NCBI RefSeq assembly: GCF_011039135.1
Contig: NZ_JAAKEJ010000003.1
Span: 269,334-333,333 of the forward strand
Length of the DNA stretch: 64,000 nucleotides
Direction: 5' to 3'
Source: Desulfovibrio sp. ZJ209
GTDB lineage: Bacteria; Desulfobacterota; Desulfovibrionia; Desulfovibrionales; Desulfovibrionaceae
The notes under the pieces are model-generated. The model was given only the letters and a program-made list of their open reading frames with translations. It searched no databases and was not told the DNA's origin. Shown piece by piece: positions 8,801-16,046 of the stretch. The translations under genes and the position numbers were made by a program. Within the stretch, counting starts at the first letter, position 1. Each line of letters starts with the position of its first letter.

Positions 8801-9569
8801 TGCCGTATTCAAAGGCGCTGGGGCCGCCCGCGTTTTCCGACACATTGCCGCCGATGGACGAGGCCTGCTTGGAGGCCGGGTCGACCGTGAAGACCGCGCC
8901 CGCCGCTGCCACGGCGTCGATGACCTGCTGGGTGAGCGCGCCCGCCTCGCAGGTGACGGTCATGGCAGTGAGGTCGATGGGCCCGATGCGCGTGAGCCGC
9001 GTCATGCTGACGACCACGGCCCGCTTGCGCGCGGGCACGGCGCCGCCGGTCATGCCCGAGCCCCCCCCGCGCGGGATGAGCGCGAACTTCATGTCATTGG
9101 CGAGCCTGACGAGCGCGGCCACCTGCTCGGCGTTGTCCGGCTCCACCACGAGCAGCGGCAGCTCCATGCGCAGGTCGGTGGCGTCGGTGGCGTTTTCCAC
9201 AAGGTCCGCGGGCGCGCTTCGGATGCACTCCGCGGGGAAGATGTCGGAAAGCGCGTCCAGCAGCTTTTCGCGGAAGGCCGTCTCCGCCTCGTAGGCGGAC
9301 CAGAACATGGTGATGCCTTCGCTGATGGCCGTGGCGTAATAGTGGGCGAGAGCCACGGATTCGCGCTCGAAAGAGCCGCGCACGCTCTCGCGCACGAGCT
9401 CGGCGTCGATGAAGGGATTATAGGCGACGAGGAAGAGCTCCTCGGCGATGCTGATGGCGAGGTTGCGGACAGATTCCGGCCATTCGGCGAAATCGTCGGC
9501 GTTGATCTTGAGGATGCGGTTGACCACGTGGTCAGGCGCGATGGAAATGTGCGGGCCCTTGTGGCGCAT
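5862..9569 (-). CDS. Giant FAD/FMN-binding and 4Fe-4S oxidoreductase (D-lactate/glycolate dehydrogenase-like)
   Basis: The 1235-residue protein fuses several units. An N-terminal region of about 120 residues resembles the DUF3683 extension. It is followed by a PCMH-type FAD domain with IPRGGGSGMTGGAVPARK and an FAD-linked oxidase C-terminal domain ending near EVSGEHGIGITKI. A ferredoxin-like pair of clusters follows (CTRCGKCKLVC, CTACGRCTANCPM). Two CCG domains (PGCGGALFYDRIG...CCGFPL; CHCEWAD...CCGESGMG) complete the order GlcD-GlcF. The family oxidises 2-hydroxyacids and passes electrons to membrane carriers. A linker rich in Ala, Glu and Val lies at about residues 905-950. It is the first gene of the minus-strand unit that ends with cbiA. 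The exact substrate is not evident. Confidence 0.92.
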   Translation of the reverse strand: MRHKGPHISIAPDHVVNRILKINADDFAEWPESVRNLAISIAEELFLVAYNPFIDAELVRESVRGSFERESVALAHYYATAISEGITMFWSAYEAETAFREKLLDALSDIFPAECIRSAPADLVENATDATDLRMELPLLVVEPDNAEQVAALVRLANDMKFALIPRGGGSGMTGGAVPARKRAVVVSMTRLTRIGPIDLTAMTVTCEAGALTQQVIDAVAAAGAVFTVDPASKQASSIGGNVSENAGGPSAFEYGTTLDNLLWWKMVTPTGEIITVEREDHPRHKILPDETAVFAVKDVSGGVRNVVHLRGDEIRLPGLGKDVTNKALGGLPGMQKEGVDGIITEACFVIHKKPKHSRVMVLEFFGRSMHPAALVVRDLVSLRNRIREEGDYAHLSALEEFNAKYVQAIEYKRKSKKFEGLPISVIVLQVDGDDPYLLDKCVADIVNVAEAQENVDIIVARDAKEADLFWEDRHRLSVIARRTSGFKLNEDVVIPMRRIPDFALFLEQLNLEYAARAYRHALQEVGRLPGFPMEDKAFNEEFSRAASAASGDVSATELSDNELWARGAAYLDGFAQAYPHLAKKIDAIRAHMEASRIIIASHMHAGDGNCHVNIPVNSNDARMLEEAEEAAARVMAECQEMGGEVSGEHGIGITKISFFAPDKMEALRRFKERVDPRDVMNPAKLVHRELPVRPFTFSFNRLINDIRESGLPDKETLISLLSAIQMCTRCGKCKLVCAMSYPERSMQYHPRNKNMVLGMLLEAVYYSQINTGRIDERLLRELRGLVEHCTACGRCTANCPMKIPSGEVALSLRGMLDHEGAGGHPIKERALNWLVRDIPARVPKAAKLASVGQKMQNRVLDFVPQAWQRRMENPLFSGRGPKTGYTNLYEALKLHRGSVFVPADEDVAEEAVAAEALAENAARDVTAPALAETSPETSPEAGVDGAEAAPETLPGGGRELALYFPGCGGALFYDRIGMSSIMLMLKAGIAVAVPPRHLCCGFPLLAAGMDTAFEDNLAQNRQYLASMLRSLARQGFDCRWLVTACGSCRDGLERLKLTEMFPGLEHRDVSQLVLPRLPGLQARGDGRDAAPENADVLYHASCHCEWADVNKIKGQRQLVKALKDFSGRGVTMSPGCCGESGMGAMTSPEIYNLLRQRKRQRLEGAFADGVDGPVIVGCPSCKIGIGRTLLAMRDKRPVLHVAEWLAGLMDGEDRRQTFRKRVNESRGEIRAVRL

Positions 9570-9840
9570 GGCCGTCCACCCCTTGCTTGCGGCGCGCCCG
9601 CGGCAGGATGCGGTGAAGAAGGCGGGCGCAAACGGGTAGCTTATGATTTCCGCGGCCAGTTGGCAAGGGCGGCCGCCGGGTGAGGCAGGGAGCGGGGAGA
9701 ACGCGGCGGCGCCGCGCAGGGAAACGGGGATTGGGAGGGGCCGGGGCTGGCGGCAAGGGCGCTAGCCATGAAGGCCGGCGCCCCGAAAAGCCCCCGCACC
9801 GTCTCAGGCGCGGCGCGGGGCCTGAAACGCAGGGAGGGGA
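9570..9840. other. Intergenic stretch between oxidoreductase and rubrerythrin genes
   Basis: These 271 bases hold the leader of the oxidoreductase gene on the right of its start and the region 3' of rubrerythrin. On the minus strand after the rubrerythrin stop there is a GC-rich inverted repeat (CCCCGC near 9813 pairing with GCGGGG near 9792) followed by CTTTT, a possible weak terminator. No coding frame here has convincing features. Confidence 0.4.
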
Positions 9841-10347
9841 CTAGGCCTTGCAGCAGTCCTCGACCTTGAAGAAGGCCGCGGCGCCGGCCCCGCACACCGG
9901 GCAGGATTCCACCGGGCCCTGGTGCGTGTAGCCGCAGAACTTGCAGACATAGTAGTCTTCGTTGGAGATCCTGGAGGGGTTCTCCATGGCCTTCTTGTAG
10001 AGCTCGGCGTGGATCTCCTCCACCTTGTTGACGTAGCCGAAATAGCGCGCCACGGCGGTGTTGCCCTCCGCCTCGGCCTCCTTGATCATTTCGGGATACA
10101 TCTTGGTGTATTCGTGGGTCTCGCCGCCGATGGCGTCCTTGAGGTTTTCCATGGTGGTGCCGATCTTGCCCGCGTTCTTGAAGTGGGTCAGGGCATGGAC
10201 GGTCTCGGAGGCCGCGGCCGCGCGGAAGAGCTTGGCGATCTGGGGCATGCCCTCCTGGTCGGCCACCTTGGCGAAGGCGAGATATTTGCGATTGGCCTGG
10301 GATTCGCCGGCAAAGGCGTCCATCAGGTTCTGGTCGGTCTTGCTCAT
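9841..10347 (-). CDS. rbr: Rubrerythrin
   Basis: The 168-residue protein has an N-terminal ferritin-like four-helix domain with the expected carboxylate and histidine ligands (GES near residue 14, SETVHALTHF near 47, VEEIHAELY near 112). A C-terminal rubredoxin-like Fe(SCys)4 domain has CKFCG and CPVCG. Rubrerythrin reduces hydrogen peroxide in the cytoplasm of anaerobes, with electrons from rubredoxin or NAD(P)H reductases. It appears to be a single-gene unit with its own leader, where an inverted repeat could be an operator. Confidence 0.96.
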   Translation of the reverse strand: MSKTDQNLMDAFAGESQANRKYLAFAKVADQEGMPQIAKLFRAAAASETVHALTHFKNAGKIGTTMENLKDAIGGETHEYTKMYPEMIKEAEAEGNTAVARYFGYVNKVEEIHAELYKKAMENPSRISNEDYYVCKFCGYTHQGPVESCPVCGAGAAAFFKVEDCCKA

Positions 10348-10385
10348 GGTGTGGTTCTCCTCATGGGGTTTTTGCTAAACGAGAG

Positions 10386-10407
10386 TCATTCCTGTTTAGG
10401 GGAATGA
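10386..10407. promoter_or_regulatory. Perfect inverted repeat upstream of rubrerythrin, possible operator
   Basis: TCATTCC (10386-10392) and GGAATGA (10401-10407) form an exact 7-bp inverted repeat with an 8-base spacer, 39 bases upstream of the rubrerythrin start. The symmetry and place suit a dimeric repressor of peroxide-response genes. It does not match the classical PerR box, so the regulator is unknown. Confidence 0.45.
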
Positions 10408-10552
10408 GCGGGCTTTGTAAAGCGCTTTCTGGCATAAGCGTGCATGCCGCGCCTCCCCGGCACCCGTCAACGCCTTTACAGCGCGGCGCGGCGCGGCTAT
10501 GCTTGCGCCCCGGCCTTTCCACCCGCCTCCCCAGCGGCCAACGGAGACCCAG

Positions 10553-11734
10553 ATGGAAGAATTTTCACGCATCCAGCGCCTGCCCCCCTATGTCTTCGCC
10601 GTGGTGGGCGACCTCAAGATGAAGCTCCGGCGCCAGAATATCGACATCGTCGACTTCAGCATGGGCAACCCGGACATCCCCACCCCGCGGCATGTGGTGG
10701 ACAAGCTCGTGGAGGCGGCGCAAAAGCCGGTGAACCACCGCTATTCGCTCTCCCGCGGCATCCCCAACCTGCGCAAGGCCATCTGCGACCGCTATCGCCG
10801 CCTCTACGGCGTGGAGCTCGACCCGGACACCGAAGCCATCGTGACCATGGGCTCCAAGGAGGGCCTGGCGCACCTCTGCCTCGCCATGCTCCAGCCCGGG
10901 GACGTGGTGCTGGCGCCCGACCCCACCTATCCCATCCACAAATATGCGCCCATCATCGCCGGCGCGGACGTGCGTAGCGTGCCCATCGGGCCCGGGCGGG
11001 ACTTTTTCGAGGACCTCACCGAGGCCATGCGCCACGCGTGGCCGAAGCCCAAGCTGCTCTTCCTCTGCTATCCGCACAATCCCACCACCGAGGTGACGGA
11101 CCTCGAATTTTTCCGCAAGGTGGTGGATTTCGCCAAGGAGAACGACATCTGGGTCATCCATGACCTCGCCTATGCCGACCTCACCTTTGACGGCTACGAG
11201 GCGCCGAGCTTCCTGCAGGTGCCGGGCGCCATCGACGTGGGCGTGGAGTTCTCCACCCTGTCCAAGAGCTATTCCATGCCCGGCTGGCGCGTGGGCTTCT
11301 GCCTCGGCAATCCCCGGCTCATCCACGCGCTCGCGCGCATCAAGAGCTATCTCGATTACGGCATCTTCCAGCCCATCCAGATCGCCTCCACCGTGGCGCT
11401 CAACGGGCCGGACGACTGCGTGGCCGAGGTGCGCGACATCTACCGCGAGCGCCGCGACAAGCTCATCGAGGGCCTGAACCGCATCGGCTGGGAGGTGGCG
11501 CCGCCCAAGGCCACCATGTTCGTCTGGGCGCGCATCCCCGAGCCCTTCCGCAAGATGGGCTCGGTGGAGTTCTCCAAGCTGCTGCTCAACGAGGCGCATG
11601 TGGCGGTGTCGCCGGGGCTGGGCTTCGGCTCCTACGGCGACGAGTATGTGCGCTTCGCGCTCATCGAGAACGAGCACCGCACCAGGCAGGCCGTGGCCGG
11701 CATCCGCCGCCTGCTTTCCGGGGCCGGTGCCTGA
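10553..11734 (+). CDS. alaC: Class I/II PLP-dependent aminotransferase, AlaC / LL-DAP aminotransferase-like
   Basis: The start is ATG 10553 behind a GGAG ribosome site, giving 393 residues. The N-terminus [20 protein letters not shown] and the [10 protein letters not shown] motif closely follow AlaC, the alanine-forming transaminase. The PLP lysine lies in [15 protein letters not shown] near residue 236. The enzyme would move amino groups between glutamate and pyruvate or a related keto acid. It precedes homoserine dehydrogenase on the same strand, separated by a 358-base gap that contains dispersed repeat copy A. A role in lysine or threonine metabolism is possible but cannot be read directly. 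Confidence 0.9.
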   Translation: MEEFSRIQRLPPYVFAVVGDLKMKLRRQNIDIVDFSMGNPDIPTPRHVVDKLVEAAQKPVNHRYSLSRGIPNLRKAICDRYRRLYGVELDPDTEAIVTMGSKEGLAHLCLAMLQPGDVVLAPDPTYPIHKYAPIIAGADVRSVPIGPGRDFFEDLTEAMRHAWPKPKLLFLCYPHNPTTEVTDLEFFRKVVDFAKENDIWVIHDLAYADLTFDGYEAPSFLQVPGAIDVGVEFSTLSKSYSMPGWRVGFCLGNPRLIHALARIKSYLDYGIFQPIQIASTVALNGPDDCVAEVRDIYRERRDKLIEGLNRIGWEVAPPKATMFVWARIPEPFRKMGSVEFSKLLLNEAHVAVSPGLGFGSYGDEYVRFALIENEHRTRQAVAGIRRLLSGAGA

Positions 11735-11808
11735 GTGGCGGCGCGCTGGCTGCCTCAAGATGATATGCGGCTTCGCTGGACATGGCCGTTGATGGAGCTT
11801 CCTTAATT

Positions 11809-12030
11809 CCGTCTGGAGCGAAGCGGAAGACGGGTGCTGGTGCCGGAAGAATCCTAAAAAATAAGATTTTTAGGTTCCGGCGCGCTAGCCGTTGGCGAGC
11901 TTGCGAGCCTTACGGATAGCGACAGCGGTTTCGTCGACTGGTTGACGCGGTAACTAACTGCTGTCTCCATCCGTAGCTTCCTTCGTCGCAACGGCTGGAG
12001 CAAGGCTGTTTTTGACGGATAATTTCGGCA
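11809..12030 (-). repeat. Composite palindromic dispersed repeat, copy A
   Basis: One of four mosaic repeats in the window. In the direction of alaC it begins with a hairpin (CCGTCT 11809-11814 with AGACGG 11828-11833). A second hairpin follows (CCTAAAAA 11853-11860 with TTTTTAGG 11867-11874), then the m1 module. In m1 AGCCGTTG (11886-11893) pairs with CAACGGCT (11989-11996), enclosing TACGGAT...GACAGC pairing with GCTGTC...ATCCGTA. It ends with the conserved start box reading GACGGATAATTTCGGC. It fills most of the 358-base alaC-hom gap, 75 bases after alaC and 63 before hom. This copy lacks module m2. Confidence 0.9.
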
Positions 12031-12092
12031 TTGACCCTGCCGCACAGGTACGCACCAACACGAAAGTACGACATAACGCAACAGGACGACCA

Positions 12093-13430
12093 ATGACCAG
12101 GAACAGCGAAACGCGTCCCTTGGGCGTGGGACTGGCCGGCTTCGGCACCGTGGGCAGCGGCCTCGCGCGGCTGCTCGTGGATAACGCCGACATCATCCGC
12201 AGGCGCACGGGCCGCGACATGGCAATCCGCGCCGTGCTCGTGCGCGACGCCAACAAGGCGCGCGAGGTGCCGCTGCCCGCCGGCGCCGCGCTCACCACCG
12301 ACCCGGCGCGCCTTATCGACGACCCGGAAATCGACGTGCTCGTGGAGCTCATGGGCGGCATCGACGCCGCGCGCGGCATCATCGCCGACGCCCTTGGGCA
12401 CGGCAAGCACGTGGTCACGGCCAACAAGGCCCTTCTCGCCGAGGACGGGCTCGCGCTCTTCCGGCTGGCGCGCAGGAAGCGGCGCATCCTGCGCTACGAG
12501 GCCAGCGTGGCCGGGGCCATCCCGGTGGTTGAGGCCCTCAAGGAGAGCCTCGTGGGCAACCGCGTCGAATCCCTCATGGGCATCCTCAACGGCACGAGCA
12601 ACTATATCCTCTCCGAGATGACGGCCAACGGACTGGAATTCGGCGAGGCCCTGCGACAGGCGCAGGAACTGGGCTTCGCCGAGGCCGACCCCACGCTGGA
12701 CATCGACGGCCACGACGCGGCGCACAAGCTCATTTTGCTCATTCGGCTCGCCTGGGGCGCGGACTATCCGTACGCCGCCCTCGCCGTGCGCGGCATCCGC
12801 GGCATGGCCGCGGTGGACATACGCTTCGCGCGGGAATTCGGCTACCGCATCAAGCTTATCGGCCAGGCGCGGCTGGCCGGCCCGGCGGACGGCGCGCCCG
12901 CCGGCGCCAGAACGCCGCTGCGGCTCGAGGCCGGCGTGTTTCCGGCGCTCGTGCACCATACCTACCTGCTCGCGCGCGTGGGCGGGGCGTACAATGCCCT
13001 GCGCGTGGACGCCAACGCCGCCGGGCCGCTCTTCTTCCACGGCCGCGGCGCCGGGAGCCTGCCCACGGCCGGGGCCGTGCTCGCCGACCTCATGGCCGTG
13101 GCCCGCGAGGAGCGGCCCAACAATACCGGCTTTGCGGACGGCGAGCTTATGCGCGCGGCCATCGTGCCGCCCGAGGACTGGCGCTCGCCCTATTATGTGC
13201 GCGTCATGGTGGAGGACACGCCGGGCGTGCTCCGCGACATCTCGGGCTGCATGGCGGCCGAGGGCATCAGCGTGGCCCAGATGATCCAGAAGGCCGGCGA
13301 CGGCGCAAGCGGCGTGCCGCTCGTGTTCATGACCCACGAAACGACGGCCCGCGCCATGAGCGGCGCCCTCAAGCGCGCCGCCGACGCGGGCCTGTTGCGT
13401 GAACCGGCGGTGTATTACCGGGTGCTCTAA
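12093..13430 (+). CDS. hom: Homoserine dehydrogenase
   Basis: The start is ATG 12093 behind AGGA, giving 445 residues. A TTG 81 bases upstream is open in frame, but that stretch lies in repeat copy A and would encode a spurious MTDNFG start. The Rossmann motif GLAGFGTVGSGL is near residue 10. The homoserine dehydrogenase signature is in GILNGTSNYILSEM, and a C-terminal ACT domain starts near YYVRVMVEDTPGVLRDI, which is the usual site of threonine feedback. The enzyme reduces aspartate semialdehyde to homoserine for Thr, Met and Ile synthesis. Its stop (TAA 13428-13430) overlaps the convergent stop of the ABC ATPase gene. Confidence 0.96.
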   Translation: MTRNSETRPLGVGLAGFGTVGSGLARLLVDNADIIRRRTGRDMAIRAVLVRDANKAREVPLPAGAALTTDPARLIDDPEIDVLVELMGGIDAARGIIADALGHGKHVVTANKALLAEDGLALFRLARRKRRILRYEASVAGAIPVVEALKESLVGNRVESLMGILNGTSNYILSEMTANGLEFGEALRQAQELGFAEADPTLDIDGHDAAHKLILLIRLAWGADYPYAALAVRGIRGMAAVDIRFAREFGYRIKLIGQARLAGPADGAPAGARTPLRLEAGVFPALVHHTYLLARVGGAYNALRVDANAAGPLFFHGRGAGSLPTAGAVLADLMAVAREERPNNTGFADGELMRAAIVPPEDWRSPYYVRVMVEDTPGVLRDISGCMAAEGISVAQMIQKAGDGASGVPLVFMTHETTARAMSGALKRAADAGLLREPAVYYRVL

Positions 13431-14359
13431 AGCACGAGTTCCGTATTGGAGATGATCTCCTCGCGCAGCTCCAGAAGCTCCATGGAGGTGTGCTCGCGCG
13501 GCCTGGGCAGGTTGACCGCGTATTCGGTCTTGAGCGTGCCGGGGAGCTTGCCTTCCATGAGCACGATGCGGTCGCCCAGAAAAAGCGCCTCGTCGATATT
13601 GTTGGTGACGAAGAGCACGGTGCGCCGCTCCTTTTCCCAGATGCGGGCCGTCTCCACCTGCATGTACATGCGCGTCTGCGCGTCGAGCTGGCCGAAGGGC
13701 TCGTCCAGGAGCATGACCTTGGGCGAATTGGCGTAGGCCCGGGCGATGCCCACGCGCTGCTTCATGCCGCCCGAGAGCTGGTGCGGATAGTGCTTCTCGA
13801 AGCCCTCGAGGCCCACCATCTTGATATAGTGGTCGGCGATGGCGTGGCGCTCCTCCGCGGGCACGCCCCTCAGCTTGAGGCCGAGCTCCACGTTGTCGCG
13901 CACGTTTTTCCACGCGAAGAGCATGTAGCTCTGGAACACGATGCCGCGGTCGGGCCCGGGGCCGGTGATGGGCTCACCGTCGAGGGTGACATAGCCCTTG
14001 TCCGGGATCTCGAGGCCCGCGATGATCTTGAGCAGGGTGGACTTGCCGCTCTGCCCGGGCCCCAGCACCACCAGGAACTCGTTTTCATAGACATCGAGGG
14101 TGATGTCCCGGATGACCGGCACGGCCTGGTTGCCCTTCTGGATGAAGGTCTTGCTGATGTCCTCGCAGTGGATCTTCACGGGCGGCGCGCCGGCCGGGCG
14201 CGGCGGCGGGGGCGCGTTGAGCGGCTCCTGCACGAGCACGCCGCTGGCCGTGCCCTCCTCGATGCCTTCCTTTATCTCTCCCTTGATGATGGCGTTGTAG
14301 TGGTCGTCCACGGCCTTTTCAAACTGCTCGTTGACTTCCTCGCTCACACTCTTGGGCAT
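13427..14359 (-). CDS. ABC transporter ATPase 2 (SsuB/TauB-type), canonical signature but no switch histidine
   Basis: The start is ATG 14357-14359 behind AGGGGGAG, giving 310 residues. An unusual N-terminal extension of about 70 charged and proline-rich residues precedes the ATPase domain. Walker A is GPGQSGKST, the Q-loop is GIVFQSYM, the signature is LSGGMKQR, and Walker B is VMLLDEPFGQLD. The H-loop reads VTNNID, so the switch histidine is replaced by asparagine. The gene is last in the importer operon. The partner ATPase (16047-16802) has the opposite defect, so the two look like a specialised heterodimer. Substrate class from the family: sulfonate, taurine, nitrate or similar. Confidence 0.92.
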   Translation of the reverse strand: MPKSVSEEVNEQFEKAVDDHYNAIIKGEIKEGIEEGTASGVLVQEPLNAPPPPRPAGAPPVKIHCEDISKTFIQKGNQAVPVIRDITLDVYENEFLVVLGPGQSGKSTLLKIIAGLEIPDKGYVTLDGEPITGPGPDRGIVFQSYMLFAWKNVRDNVELGLKLRGVPAEERHAIADHYIKMVGLEGFEKHYPHQLSGGMKQRVGIARAYANSPKVMLLDEPFGQLDAQTRMYMQVETARIWEKERRTVLFVTNNIDEALFLGDRIVLMEGKLPGTLKTEYAVNLPRPREHTSMELLELREEIISNTELVL

Positions 14360-14376
14360 GGTCTCCCCCTGCGCCG

Positions 14377-15222
14377 TTAGATGTTGTCGATGCTGCGCTT
14401 CCAGGGGCAGCACTTGCGCTCCAGCAGGGCGATGGCCAGGGAGCTGAGCCACGCGGCGGCCGCGATGAGCAGCATGCCGCTGAGAACCAGGGCCGGGCTG
14501 TGGGTGTCCATGCCGCGCTTGATGAGGAAGCCCAAGCCATCGCGCGAATTCATGAGCTCCGCGGCGAGCACGCAGGTCCACGCGGCGCTGAGCGAGATCT
14601 GGAGCCCGGCGAAGATGGCCGGGAAGGAGGCGGGCAGGCAGACGTTGAAGATCTCGTCGCGCCTCGTGCCGCCGAGCACGCGGATGACATCAAAGAGGTC
14701 CGGGTCCACGAGGCGCACGCCGTTATAGGCGTTGAGCAGGCAGGGCACGAAGGTGCCGATGATGATGATGAACACCTTTGAGGTCTCGCCGATGCCGAAC
14801 CAGAGGATGGCGAGCGACACCCAGGCGATGGGCGGCATGGGCTTGAACAGGTCGAAGAGCGGCTTGACGATGGCGTTGACCGTCTTGTTGAGCGCCATGA
14901 AGAGCCCCAGCGGCGTGGCCACGAGGCTCGCCAGCACGAAGCCCACGAGCACGCGCTGGGTGCTGCCCCAGATGTGGCCCCAGAGGTTGTTGCCCGCGAA
15001 GTTCATGGTGGTGAGCCGGATGACCTGGTCGAGCACCTCCTTGGGGGTGGCGAGGGAGTTCTGGAAGATCTTGTTCACCGCCGTCCAGTGCCAGAGGGCG
15101 AAAAAGCCCACCAAGGACACGGTGTAGAGAAAATACCTGTTGGTTATGAGCTTGTAGAACGTGAAGCGGCCGCGTTCGCTGGCATGGTCCACGGTCTCAT
15201 TGGCTATGGAAGACGAAGCCAT
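14377..15222 (-). CDS. ABC transporter permease (SsuC/TauC-type), second subunit
   Basis: The 281-residue inner-membrane protein has about six membrane segments and the binding-protein-dependent permease (MetI-like) domain. The coupling-helix region with the EAA-type motif lies around LGGTRRDEIFNVCLPAS near residue 195. It starts 2 bases after the end of the other permease gene and ends 17 bases before ATPase 2. It differs clearly in sequence from the adjacent permease, so the membrane part is probably a heterodimer. Confidence 0.93.
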   Translation of the reverse strand: MASSSIANETVDHASERGRFTFYKLITNRYFLYTVSLVGFFALWHWTAVNKIFQNSLATPKEVLDQVIRLTTMNFAGNNLWGHIWGSTQRVLVGFVLASLVATPLGLFMALNKTVNAIVKPLFDLFKPMPPIAWVSLAILWFGIGETSKVFIIIIGTFVPCLLNAYNGVRLVDPDLFDVIRVLGGTRRDEIFNVCLPASFPAIFAGLQISLSAAWTCVLAAELMNSRDGLGFLIKRGMDTHSPALVLSGMLLIAAAAWLSSLAIALLERKCCPWKRSIDNI

Positions 15223-15224
15223 GC

Positions 15225-16019
15225 TTACCTCCTGATGCCGGCGAGCAGCTTTTTCTCAATGCGGTCGATGATGAAGCCGATGACGGCGCCGGACAGGCCC
15301 ACGCAGATCATGCCGAGCACGATGAGGTCGGGCCGCGCCACGCGGCCGCCCATGGTGATGAGGTAGCCCAAGCCCGAGTCCGCGGCGAGCAGTTCCGCGC
15401 CCACGAGGTTGGTCCAGCAATAGGCGAGCGCGAGCTGCAGCGCGCCGAAGACCATGGGCAGCGAGGAGGGGATGCAGAGCTGCTTGAAGATCTGCCAGTC
15501 GCTCGCGCCATAGGTGCGCGCCATCTGGATGAGCACCGGGTTGGTCATGCGCACGCCCACATAGGCATTGATGACACAGGGCACGATGCCGGCGATCCAG
15601 ATGATGAAGACCTTGCCCGTGAGGCCGATGCCGAACCAGAACACGGTGAGCGGGATCCACGCGATGGGCGGTATGGGGCGGATAAGCTCGAAAATGGGCC
15701 GGAAGAGCCCCTCGGCCACCTTGAACCAGCCCATGGCGAGCCCCAGCGGGATGCCCACGAGAAGCGCCAGCACATAGCCCGTGAAGGCCTCCTCGATGCT
15801 GGTCTTGAAGTGGGTGAACATGATGGCGCCGTCCGGGTTGGGGTCGCCGATCTTGTCGATGAAGGCGCTCACCACCTGGCTCGGCGAGGCGAGCATGGTG
15901 GGCGGGATCATGCCGGAGCGCACCACCCCCTCCCAGAGGATGAAAAAGGCGATGACGCTGATCCAGGGCAGCGCGCGGACCAGGGCCGACTCTTTGACGA
16001 CGACGGTCTGATAGGCCAT
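15225..16019 (-). CDS. ABC transporter permease (SsuC/TauC-type), first subunit
   Basis: The 264-residue MetI-fold permease has about six membrane helices. The motif region ARTYGASDWQIFKQLCIPSS, near residue 180, contacts the ATPase. The start is ATG 16017-16019 behind AGGAGTCCCTC-type Shine-Dalgarno sequence. It follows ATPase 1 by 27 bases and is closely linked to the second permease. Together they would form the translocation path for the substrate delivered by the binding protein encoded at 16884-17978. Confidence 0.93.
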   Translation of the reverse strand: MAYQTVVVKESALVRALPWISVIAFFILWEGVVRSGMIPPTMLASPSQVVSAFIDKIGDPNPDGAIMFTHFKTSIEEAFTGYVLALLVGIPLGLAMGWFKVAEGLFRPIFELIRPIPPIAWIPLTVFWFGIGLTGKVFIIWIAGIVPCVINAYVGVRMTNPVLIQMARTYGASDWQIFKQLCIPSSLPMVFGALQLALAYCWTNLVGAELLAADSGLGYLITMGGRVARPDLIVLGMICVGLSGAVIGFIIDRIEKKLLAGIRR

Positions 16020-16046
16020 GAGGGACTCCTGCTTGGCGGCCGCCGG

